64,000 nt of DNA from Dipylidium caninum (taxonomy: Eukaryota; Platyhelminthes; Cestoda; Cyclophyllidea; Dipylidiidae): positions 186,001 to 250,000 of the forward strand of contig QEYB01000654.1 in assembly GCA_017562135.1 (NCBI GenBank), in the 5' to 3' direction. Positions 1-11,900 of this stretch are shown here, in pieces. The translations under genes and the position numbers were made by a program. The number at the start of each line of letters is the position of its first letter. Position 1 is the first letter of the stretch. The notes beneath the pieces were generated by a model. The model saw only the letters and a program-made list of their open reading frames with translations. It made no database searches and was not told the origin of the DNA.

Positions 1-63
1 GTTGCTTCCGAAAACCTTACAGGACTTGTGCGTCGTTGATTCCATTTTATTCTATCAATTTAG

Positions 64-2933
64 ATTTCGGCATCTGATATAGCCACTGTTGTTGTGTACG
101 AAGCAACTGCAGATAAGGTACTTTAATTTAACCTATTTGCTTTCCTCATCGTTAGCAGTTAATTTATTTGTATTTAAACTCCAGGATGTCATAATAACTA
201 TTGTTTCACCAATTTGCTGAACGTTGCTGTCTCTAAATAGACATTAACGCCAACTTGGAAGAAGTATTGTCATCTTCGTCCGGGTGACCGGGTGACCGCT
301 CTCTCTTGGTTCCCGCATTCTTCACTCTGTGGAGATCCTCTACTGCTCATAGGGTCTTCGTCTTCCTCACATGATGCAGGTCCTCATCATATTTGCGGTT
401 GGCGATTAACTTGGTCTCCTAATGCGAACTGCTCTGCACATTCCGACGTTTGGCGTTGTGTATGGACAATAGAATCCAGTGGTCAGTCCTATTTACAAAC
501 CTACTTGAATCCAAATGAAAAGTTTGGGGAATACTGAAGTAATTTTAATAGTCATCACGTTTTCAATCAGTCACTCTTATACAGTTGGCGTTATTTTTTT
601 TCCCATGAATCCTTAATTTCCTACCATATTAGACTTTTGTTTATTTCTTTAACCTTTTTTCTTTCATCGCTCAACTGCCTTGTGTTGGGCTGCCCTGTTA
701 ACTGCAATTTATGACGCCATCTCATTAATCCTTCGTCAATTTGCCTATTACACGAGTCTAAATTTGTTTTAAACAGTAGACTTTCTGATATCGTCATGAA
801 AGCCTCCCAAATCCAGGTTGTCCATAATGAAATCCAAGTTGTTTTTAATGACATGTGGTAAATTAATGTATCGAGTTGGCATGATTATTGTAATCACGCG
901 GTGAGTCGATTCTTTTCCCGTTAGACGACTAGACTTTGTGTTTTATTTCCCCAGGCCAGGTTGACTGTCTCCAGGTATCACCTGATGGGCGGTTTATCGC
1001 AGCCCAATGCAAAACTCCGCCTCTACCGACGGATGGAGGTGCAAAGTCCGATAGCCCCAGTCTGCTGCAAGTATGGAGTCAGGCTCTGAAGGTGAAGCAA
1101 CCATTCTGATTCTCAAACGGAGTCCTCGATAAATGACTTCCTCCAGGACGTCAGGTGGATTCCTAGCATTCTTCGCCATCCAGACCGCGTGGTGGCCTTT
1201 TCTTGGCGCTCCATGCCTCGATATTTTCCTCCGTATGTTCCTCTTCTCACCGCACTTTTTTAACTCTTTTTCCCTCTCCGTTCGAGCCACGTATGTATTT
1301 TTTAACAGTGCATATGAGTATATCATCGAAATTGCGCTTTTTTCGTACTAATTTTGCCTATTTGAGCATCTTAATAGTCTTGACGCCTTAAATTTTCTCA
1401 CCAAATGCGCAAACCGAGAAAGATATACTGTCACACGACGAATTTACCGACTTTTGTAAGTGACCCCAACGATAATTGTCACCACTTGTGCTTCTCAAAG
1501 CATCTAAATAAATCACTGTGCTTCTCTCTCACTGTCACCGGGTGCGAGCCCCCCGATGCCCCTGGGGGGAGGCCCATTATTTTAACACCGGCGTCTGCTC
1601 CCATCCTCTTGTAGTGGTTGGCTCCCCAACGCCCTCTTGACCACATCCGCGGACGGTGTGGCGCGAGTGTGGTTCGAGAGCTCGCTGGGACGATGTCGCG
1701 CCAATCATCCTCCTCAAACACACGAAGATTCCCACTCGGTATGTCTCTACACACCTTCCTCGTTGAGTCGCGCACCATTTTGGTTTTCAAACTTAGTGCA
1801 GGCGCACTTCACGTGATGGATGGTTGAGAAGGTTACTTTTATCCTTTTTTTAACCGTAGGACCATTCCACTAAACAAATGGACTCTCTGCCTTCCCATCT
1901 GTTTAACCACCCAGTCCTTCGTTATTATTTCAGACTATGGTGAGAATTTGCGATTCGCTTAAATCACCGTCTTCGTATTTATACTCCTTTTCAATCACCG
2001 TCTTATTTTGCGAATTAATGTTAGATTTATGGTAGTAGAAGGGGTTTAGCAACATGCCTGTGCTGCAAAGCCTTCGGTGGTAGCGGCGAATGCCCTGCTG
2101 CGGGCTCTGACCCAAAATGATGATGTTGTCGGCGCTTCTATGCACCCACAAGACTTGGAGAAGGGACAGACGAGCGGAGGAGAGTAGACTCGTTGAACAC
2201 GACTGCCTTTCTTGTCTCCTTGCTTCTACTCGAGTTTCCACTCGTAGGCTATCGCTTCCGACCACCCACTGCGGGCGAGGCAGACACGCTTTTCCCGGCC
2301 CGTCTGCTGTCCCACCCGCGTGAGTCCATGGAGGACGCCAAACTCTTCCTCGCCGTGACCATCAACGTTACCGACCCCAACCTCTCCACCCTCCTCTCCG
2401 ACGCCACTTTGTGCCACCCTGGTGAGTCGGACTTTCTTTCACGCTCACCACCGCCCCTGCCCCCGCCTTTCAGTCGGTCAGTAAGTCAGTCCACCAGCCA
2501 AGAGGTTTTTCTGTTCCCAGCAAGGACACCTACGTGCCACAGTGGATGGACAACAAAGCGGCCAACGTGGAACACAAACTCAGCAGGCTTCTTCAACGTC
2601 TCCTCCTCCTCATCACCTCCATTCCCATCAGTGACTCGAGTAAGTTTTTCCTCTCACCTCACCCACCACTGCGTGCCCCTCTACTGGTGTTCTGCCCCCC
2701 CTCCCTCCTCCACCCCAGGCACAGAGCGGACAGTGGACAAGTTTCGATTGGAAGTGGGCGTGTTGGACCAGATGCTGCTCAAGTGTCTCAGCAAGTGGCA
2801 GAGGACACATGACACCATCTTGATGCTCCACCCCGTCGATGGGAGTCTCTTTGTCTGGTAATTCTTTGCCTCCACTCAACTCACGCGATTGCATGGTTGA
2901 GGAGGGGCTGAGGCTCTTCTTTGTTTGTGTTTT

Positions 2934-2964
<31 letters not shown>

Positions 2965-5900
2965 AATTTGCGAAGGAGAAGAGGTTGCCTAACAAACTTC
3001 CTTCTTATTCACACGCGCCCCCTTTTAGTTTCTAACTCGCCTTCCACCCCCTCGACGCACCTCGTCAAATGTAATTTCGTTGTTTTTGTTTGTTTGCTTT
3101 TTTTTATTACTAGGACCATCCACGGCTTAGACTGTTCGGCCTTGAATGACAGTGTTTTATGCTCTTTTGCCCACACAATTTACAATGGAAATCTTTGTGG
3201 TGGTGGCGGTTTGAAAACTCGTCTGAAGGACGCCTTCCGTGGCGGTCTGACACAGCATAGACGAGTCTCTCAGACCTCTTGCAGCCTTCGTTCACGTCTC
3301 CTCAACTTTGGCTTTTCCCGTGAAGCCTCTCCCCTTAACCCCCACCACCGCCACGGCCACGGCCACGGTCACCGCCACCACCATCACCAGCCCATTTTGT
3401 TTGCGTACATTTCCGATGATCCGTGGACAATTGCCACACAGCCGCACTTGTTGCTGGTTGAGTGCATTTTGGCTCGTTCAAAATTGGCGCTTGGTGCCTC
3501 CTCAAAATCTCCATCCGACGATTGCCAGCGTTCTTTACAGACTCTACGGAGAGTAAGTTAAAAGTCCGCGTGTTTTTCTTTTATTACTTCAACTCCTAGA
3601 TCCAGTTGGCTTGTTCAGAGCCCCAGCAGTCCTGTGGACGCCTGACCTTGAACTTGTACTCTGGTGGCATTGAGGATGGTGGTGTCCTCAGGCAGCAGCA
3701 AGTCGCCTGTAGCACTCTCATGCAGTGAGTCTCTCCTTCGCTTCCTGAACTCCCTTTATAGACCTTCCAATTCATTGGAACTCGCCTCTATTGCGTCGGA
3801 GGCTGTTAGTCAAGCAGACGGTCATGCTGAGGCGATTGGCGCAATGGTTTGTCATCCTCTCTTGCCTCTCGTCCTCACCCTCGCGCCCTCACAATTCACC
3901 ATTTGGCGCTGCCCCCTCTCCTCCCCCGGACCCTTCTCCTCGCCCTCCTCCCACTATCTCCGACATCTCGGGAGTTACCATCATCCCGACTCGCCCCTGC
4001 GTTGCGCCAACTTCTTCCCCTGCCTCCTCAGTCCGTCCCCCTCGGACGCTTTGGCCGTGGACGGGAGAGCACCGCTCTGTCTCCTCGTTGTCGAGACTTC
4101 AGTGGCCATTCAACTCCTCTGTGTCGATGCAACTGGAGAGATTAGTGAGATTGGCAATTTGCCAGGGGTGGTTAATACAAACGCCTCTTTGTCCGCCAAC
4201 CTCCTCTTCGTCACGTCCGCCCCCGCAGCTTTGTCCTCACGGACCACCTTCCTGGTGGTTCGACTTCAAACTGTCTCGGAGAATGCTGTAAGTTTAAGAA
4301 CGCAGTATTTTCTGGCATTTTCTATTTTCCCCTTCGGCCTTCTGAACTCTCTGATTTTATGCCTGTTTTTCGTTTTTTTGTGGTATTCACCTCACCATTT
4401 TATTACCTGGAGACTTTTTTTTCTCACTTAAAACTCCCCCTCATTTATCATAAACTCACCTGAACGAAGGCCCTGAATCCACTGCTGGAGTCCGTGTCTT
4501 CTTTGTCCAATGCCTCTTACTGTCTTTTTATATGTGTACGAAAATCCTTTTTACTTTCACCATAGCATCCTCTTCTTTCCCAACTCTTTTCTTCTTCTTC
4601 TTCTTCCCCTTTTTCCTCCCAGGACTCATTTTGCCGCGTCGAGACGTGGCGTGTCGACTTGGCATCGGAATACCTCTTTACCGGATGTTTACGTGGCGCA
4701 AAGACCTCGGCCACGGGACGAAACTCGGCATTTTTCTCGCCTCTTAGTCTTATTACTGCGTCTTCTAAGGTGTGTCCATCATGTTTAGCTCAGACAGGGG
4801 TAGAAGGCACTATTTTGGCTCATTTTCTCGCGGTTATCCTTAGGTAAGCGATCAGTTGTTGCCGCTAGAACCGGGCGTCTGCGTGACCTCCATGAAACAG
4901 GGTCCAAATCCCCTGTCATGGCAAAATGGGACCCTCCGCCCGTCCTACCTCGTCACCACAACCTGTTCCGATGGGGGAATTCGCTTATGGACTGTTGAAA
5001 CCGCAGAACTACGCAGTACGTCCTCCTCGCAAATTTCCACTCAACTCCGTGGGAGGAGAGGAAGAGAGTCCTCCTCACCTTCCTGCCTTTCGGTTACCTT
5101 CAGCTGGAAATTCTCCCCTCAAATGGGTGGAATGGCGCCTCGCCGAGGCGGAGGACAGTTGTAGTCGAGTCTACCTTCCCCTCGACGTACTCACTCACTT
5201 ACTGACAGCGGACAAGGTGGACGGGAGTGCTCGCAACAACCTCTGCCTCTCGCCCTTCCACCGCACGCCTGCAACCGGCCGAGAGCACTGCGCTCGTGTT
5301 CTCGCCCTGGCCAGCGCCGCCAACTGGCATCTCGCCGTCTGTTGTGCGGTGAAGGCGCCTCGTCCGCCCATAATCGTCATTTTCGAATGCGAGTCAAGTG
5401 GTAGGTGGTGGATGCCCTTTTCTGTTTCAGCCTGTAGGACAGGCAAATGTGCTTCATCGCCTTTCACTTTGTCAGGCGGATCGGATTGGATTCTGGAGGA
5501 TATTGTGACTCCTCCCCTGGAGCTCGACCAGTCCTCGCCGTCTTCGTCGTCGCAGGTGACATTGTTGGTCCTTAATGACACGCTATTTACCGTCCTGCCG
5601 CCGAATCGTATCACTTTATGGGTTATTTATTGTTGAATCATTAATATGCAAGGTGATTTTCTCGTAGACACCGACAATTCAACTCGATTGGATTGACACA
5701 GCGGATGGCGGAAGCATGCTCTTGTCACTGCTCTACCATCAAACGCTGTTCATTTTCTCGGCTCAATGCTTGGATGTCATTTCGGCCACCTCGCCTTTCC
5801 ACCTGCACACTTCGAGCACCCTCCTCACCTCCCTCGGAGAGGTGCGTTCCCCCCTCGTGACGTTTTATGACAATCTCTTTCGCCGACTTTCTCATTTCCC

Positions 5901-8900
5901 CTTCCTTCCACCCTTCACTCCTCTATTCACTCCTTAAGGTTGGTCTTCAATGGACCCTCCTTCGGCAGATAAACCTCGCGCAGTCTTCGGAGTCGCCTGT
6001 TTACCCTCTCCTCTGGCTCCCGAATGGCCTCCTCGTGTTTCACCATAACTCCTTCATCTTCGTGTTCAACCAGTGGCCTCCTAATAACTTGCTCACCGAA
6101 CAGCCTTCCACCTCGGCCAACTCCAACCAAGACGTGGAAATCACCAAACCCGCGACTCCTTCGTTGCCTAGTGGGCGTCTTTGTGGTAAACTGCCTTTAG
6201 ACTGTTTCAACTTGTCTAATTCGGCGAGTGTTTCTGTCTCGAAAGAGCGTGGCGATGCTGTGGACACCTCGGTTGTGAGCTTGGGCGCCACGCGTCTGAA
6301 GTCGACCTACTCGACGCTCCGCCTGACCGAGAGGCGCCCGAGGGCGGGTTTGCGCTCGCTCTCGAGGGGGGAAAGGGAGGACTCCTTGAACCAGTCCTTC
6401 TTCAGCGGTCTTGGCCTCTTCGAAGCGGCTCAGGTGGGTGTGTGAGTGTGTGTGTGTGGATTTCCCTCGATCTGCCTCCTTCCAATCTTCCCAATCGTTC
6501 ACCCATTTTATTCCCCTTAGCTCTCCAATCCAATCTTGCCACAGTTTCATCCGCGCCAGTTGTTGGAGTGGATGAATCTCGGACGCTTTCGACTGGTCCA
6601 GGCCCTTTTGGTCCACCTCACCCGTTGCCTCTCGGCTATCGACGTGGCCTCCTCACTCAATCCCTCCGGTCCGAAGGCCGCCGTCAACGACTCGGGTCGA
6701 AAGCAACGAACTCGCGTGAGAAATCTTCATTCACTTGTCCTCCGTCCCTCGTGTGTCCATGTCACCTTCTCCCCCCATCCGATCTCTAGTCCATTTCCCT
6801 GGTTATCAACGGCGGAGCCATCGAGACTACTCCGGAGGCGTCTTTGTCCTTTGAGGCCACCAACTCTCCACAGTTAGAAATACCACCTCTGCCTCTTTGC
6901 ATTCTCCTTGCTTTGGATTCACTTACTCTCCAAACTCCTCCTCCTATGCTTCCTCCCGCCGACTCTTCCAACCACGTCCTTTTCGGTCAGTCGCCTGTCT
7001 TCCGCTCAAAATTGGCTTCCCCAATCCTCGTCGCCAAAATTCTGGCTTTTTTTTAGCCGATATTTCTTTCCCTTAGACGCCGTCCCCTTTTCACCGAATG
7101 CAGATGCCATCGACTTGTTGAATGGAGATGTGAGTTCCCCCCCCCCCCCCCCGGTCTAAACTTTCCTTTTTCTACTTTTATCATTTACCAAGCGTCAATG
7201 TTTTCAGCTGCCAATCGAGTTAAACGATGAGGTGATGATGCGACCGCAGCCCTGCGACAGCGATGACACCCCCCACACGGACAGTTGGCGGGCGTGTCTG
7301 GAGAGCTGGGGCTACCTGGCCGGGGGACTTCCAGCCAATCCGCTTTGGGATCCACACGACCACGAGACTTTGGCTTCCTTGCTGAGATTTGGCCGACAGG
7401 AGGCACGAATCCTCTCCGAGATGTACGCTCTAATTGTCGCCTCTTAACAATTCTGTCGTGTTTGTGCTCTCGGCACTTTCCTTTTGGGTCAGGCTGTCCC
7501 GCTATCGTCTGCCCGGACTCTCGCGTTTGGACCAGATGTACCTGCTGGGCATTGCCGAGCTGATGACCAACACCCGAATGGAGGTGACTGACCGACTCGC
7601 GGAAATTCCGACTGCATTTCGTGAAAAACTGCCCCATCTCAAGGCGGACGGTCTGGCAAGCATTCCTGGAACAACAGGTGAATGATTTATTTTCTATCTC
7701 TCCTCACGCATCTCCTCCTTTTTTGTTTGTGCTCAGTGTAAAAGTGGTTGCCTTGGTTTCTTGGTAGAACTCGAACTTGACGACTGTGGTTTGCGATTCT
7801 TAATGGTTATGCGACTCTATTCTTACCTGTGTGGAACCCTTCCGCCTCTCAAACGGAGCCACATGATGGTGAGTCCTCCGATGCTTTTGTCTTGCCGCGG
7901 GGAAAGGCTTTTTTTTCTTCCACCGAGATTGGGACTTGACAACTCACTTTTACCTCGACTTCCGTGCTTAACGAAGATAAGTTGGGATTCACTCGAAACT
8001 GCGCGAGTCTACGATAAATTTCTCCACCTGGAGATTGAGGAAAACGTTTATTTCCATTTTTATTCCTTCATTTTCTACTCTGAAAAGCCTTTTTTCCCAC
8101 GTGACACTTGTCAAATTACATTTTGGGAATCTTCAAGCCTTTTTATTGTCCTTGCGATTAGAAAGAGGGTTTGACCAGTCGAAGTTTCGTCTGGGCATTT
8201 CATTCCGAGGCGGATGAGGTGCTTCTCGGCTTCCTGCCCTCGCAGAAGCACCAGCATCACTCCGATCCGACCGGGGCTGCCCCCGGCGCCGGTCTCACCT
8301 GGTCCGAGTTCAAACGGTACGGATGCGGCTGGTGGATTCAAAGTGACCACATTCTGGTGCAGTGTGCTGAAAAGGTCTGGCTCTTTTCCTTAATTGAATT
8401 CTCCTCCTCGTCTCTGCCGCCTCCTCCTCCTGCTTCTCGTCCTCCTCCTCTTTTCGTCATCCTCCTCTTTCCCCTCCTCGTCCTCGTCACCTCCTCATTT
8501 TCCTTCTCCTCCTCCTCCTCCTTTTCCTTCTCCTCCTCCTCCTCCTTTTCCTCCCCCTCGTCTCTTCTTCGTCTGTTCCTCGTGTTCTCCTTCTCATGAT
8601 TCTCTTACTCCTCGTCTTCTCTTCCTCCTCGGTCCCTCCTGCTTCCCGTCCTCGTCTCCTCCTCGCCTCCTCGTCATCCTCTTCCTGTTCCTCCTCCCCC
8701 TCGTCTCTTCCTTGTCTCCTCCTCGTTTTCTCCTTAGCTTCTCCCACTCTTCGTCTTCTCCGCCTCAGTTCCTCCTTGTCTCCCCCTTACCGGCTCCGCG
8801 TCCTTCACGGACTTTCTTCCTCGTCCTTTTGTTTGTCTCTCCCTCTTCCTCCCCCTTCTCGATTCCTCCTCTTCTGTATTTGAGTGCCATCTCGCGCCTT

Positions 8901-11900
8901 TCCCTCCGCGTACTCCTTTCAGGTCGCCTAATTTGCTTTCTCATTTCAGTAGTATAAGGTCTACCGGAAAGTTCTCTCCCTGCCTATGACTCCGACACGT
9001 AGCACACGTCTGGTTGACGCATGTTTGGCTCTCCACTTTTTATCACTTAATGTACACACATGCTGACGCAGCCCAAATTAACTAAAACAAGGTTGATTCA
9101 CGCTGTCATGAGTGTGAAGCGCTGGTGTTGCCATGGCTACTGACGAAGTTTATCTACGCCACTGCATTTCCTGCGGAATTTCATCGCGGCAGACATGCTA
9201 CAGAAGCATGTAAAAATCTGTCGAAAGTGTCAGGTGAAGGAAAATTATCTGGACGGTTCGAAGAATCTGAAACCTTTTACGAAGAGTCCCGTTCTGGGCG
9301 GTCGCCTTTGGTCGACGACGATGTTGTTGAGAACGTGTTGGAGCCCCCATTCTTTTTTCCAACATCCGCGCAGTTCGCCGAAAGGCCTAACTCAGCTCAG
9401 CAAACACCCACCGAAGAGAGGAGTGGAGTGGAAATGGTCAAGTTGGCTGCCATGTGGATTAGCTCGCACGAATCTGGGTAATCAAGTCGTAAAATGCACA
9501 TCTCCGCTGGCTCTGAATAAAATCGAGCTCCTCCTTGAACCGTCTCGAGGGAGAAGGAAATGGGTTTTATTGCGAAGCCGGCGATTCTGGCAGAAATGCT
9601 ACAGAAGCATGTAAAAATTTGCTGAAAGTGTCAGGTGAAGACACAATTTCTGAGGGGACATGCAGAAGACGATTCGTTCTGGGCGATCGCCTTTGATCGA
9701 CGACGATGTTGTTGAGAGTGTGTTGGAGCTCCGATTCTTTTCTGACAAAACCGGGGACCACACAAAGGCCTCAAGTAACTGCGCAGAACTTTTCCCAACA
9801 TTTTTGGGAGCGAGGAGTGGAGTGGAAGTGGTCAAGGCGGGTGCCACGTGGAGCAACTCCCCAGAATTTGGGCGATCGAGCCGTCAAACGCTCATCTCCG
9901 CTTGCTCTGAACAAAGTGGAGCTCCTTGTTGAGCCGACTGATGATATCTGGGGATGAAGAGTGAATTATGTGCGGAGAAATCGCAAGGAAAATGGGTTAT
10001 ATTTGCGAGGCCGGAGAACCTGTTCCCTCCGCCTCCAAAGCAAATTGAGCTCTGAATGCGAAACTCTTGTGCTGCGTGAATGGGATGCGATGCGACATTC
10101 GAGGTTTTTAAGACCGGACGGGAAGGGCTCCAGTCGGAGAAGTGTTGTCATCGACAGGACGATGCGAAGACAGCAGTCCGGAAGGGAGGCCGGCGATGTT
10201 CAAGAGGAGGGAAGGACATGCCAAGTCGCATGCTGCTTCGGCGACTCGTCAACAGATTGCAGAAGTAGACTGGGAAATTCCGCCGCATCCAACATATTCC
10301 CCGGATTTGGCGTCCACCCTCCGACTGTCATTTGTTTTCAAAGGGCAAAGAATTCAAAAACGAAGGCGATGTCAAACAAGCACTGCCTCAACTTCTCGTA
10401 TCAAAAGATGAAACACTTTTCAACAATGCGATGTACAAGTAAACCTCCTCAGCCTAGCAAAGAAGTCATAAATAACAATGGAAATTGCATTGTTTAATAA
10501 ACATTTGTTGTTGGTAAAAAAGAAGCGTATCTCGTTTTATTTTCAAGAACAGGTAGAACTTTCCGGTGGACGCTAATAAATTGCGTTGGAGAGCGACTTT
10601 CATCAGTTTAACGCGTCCTCGCCTCCTCCTTCCAGATGGCGCGTTCGGCGTTCCTGCGCACCGGCGACCCCATGGACTCGGCCATCTTCTACCTGGCACT
10701 GCACAAACCCACGGTCCTCGCCGGTCTCTTTAAGTACGACTTCCACTCCTCCTCACCACTGTGCCCACCTTTTTGTAGCCTCACAGGGCTTGAAAAAAGC
10801 ATTCCTTTTTGCACACGTAGGCGGGGATGAGTCCCCCCCCTGGCAGCTGTTGTCGTTGTTTGTTTGTTTACTCCAGTCAGTTTGATGAGTTCGAGGCCCT
10901 TATTTTGCTTCACTGAGACAGGGTGAGAAGAGCGACTCGTTGTTGCCTTGGGTGGGGTAGGTCGAAGGGGAATCGGGCTTTGGAGAATTTCTTCCGCTCG
11001 GATTTCGGTGCAGGCTCACCGGCGTGTCGACAGGCCAAGTTGAACGCCTTCTATCTGCTCAGCCAGCACAAGTACATGCAGGCGGCCGCCCTCTTTTTGG
11101 TCGGCGGGTGGCTGGAGGATGCCATCAAGGTGTGCGTGGATTCCATCAAGGACCTGCAACTGGCTGTGGTTGTTTGTCGGTGAGGTCCTCCCTTCCTCGT
11201 CCTCTGTCTCCTCCGCCCCTCCCCTTCCTCATCGTCCACCCCTTTCTTGTCCTCCTCCTTCTCGTCTCCTCCTCCCTTCTCTTACCGTTTTCACTGTAGA
11301 CTTTTGACGCCTTCCTGTAGTTGTCTCCTCGTCGGAAAGATGCTACCACTTGTAAAAGTTGGTTTCTCTCCCCCAATTGCCAAATATTCACCCCAGTGGA
11401 GGAGAACATGTTAGGGCTAAATCGCCTAGCGTCTAGGTGTCCAATTCTCCGGCTAGCTGTGTTGGAAGAATGTGTCATGACACTCCGATTCCCCTTTTTC
11501 CATGCTGTTTTTTTGGAATAATTTGCATTACGTGTGTCTGCTTCTTTGTGTTTGGTTGCCACCTCGCCTTCGTCAGGCGCTCTTGTTCTTCCTCCGACAG
11601 ACTCTACTCCCTGGGCCGCGGCGAATTCGGTGAATCCGGGGCGTCGCCGTATCACCGGCTCCTGCGGGCATATCTCGTCGAGCACGAGGACCCCTACCTC
11701 CGGAGCATCGCCTACTGGATTCTGGTTTGTCCCTTCTCTTCACGCCCTCCACGCCCCCCGCCCTGAGGCGCTCCCCTCGACCTTTGTTATTGCAGATGGA
11801 ACCGTTGAATGCACTGACAACACTGCTTCAAAAGCCACCCACACAGACTGCCAAGACATCGTCGTCCTCCTTCCACCTCTCCCGCTTTGAGGTGTGTCCC

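Larger units (their letters stand above)
8954..10577 (+). mobile_element. Degenerate mariner (Tc1/mariner superfamily) element inside a DMXL intron
   Basis: Both ends carry matching terminal inverted repeats. The left end at ~8957–8976 contains CTACCGGAAAGTTCT; the right end at ~10555–10575 contains its near-complement AGAACTTTCCGGTGG. Both are flanked by TA, the mariner target site. Between them, + strand fragments of a mariner transposase appear in the right order (separate entry). The ~1.6 kb length exceeds the usual ~1.3 kb because of an internal direct duplication of ~400 bp. The element lies between the DMXL exon ending CAEKV (~8.37 kb) and the one starting ARSAFLRTGD (~10.64 kb), in the same orientation, and should be spliced out. 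It is not autonomous. Confidence 0.88.

Noticed and set aside
8394..8957. Ser/Pro-rich and Glu/Arg-rich long frames around 8.4–8.95 kb
   Set aside because: Translation of a polypyrimidine microsatellite in an intron between two confirmed DMXL exons.
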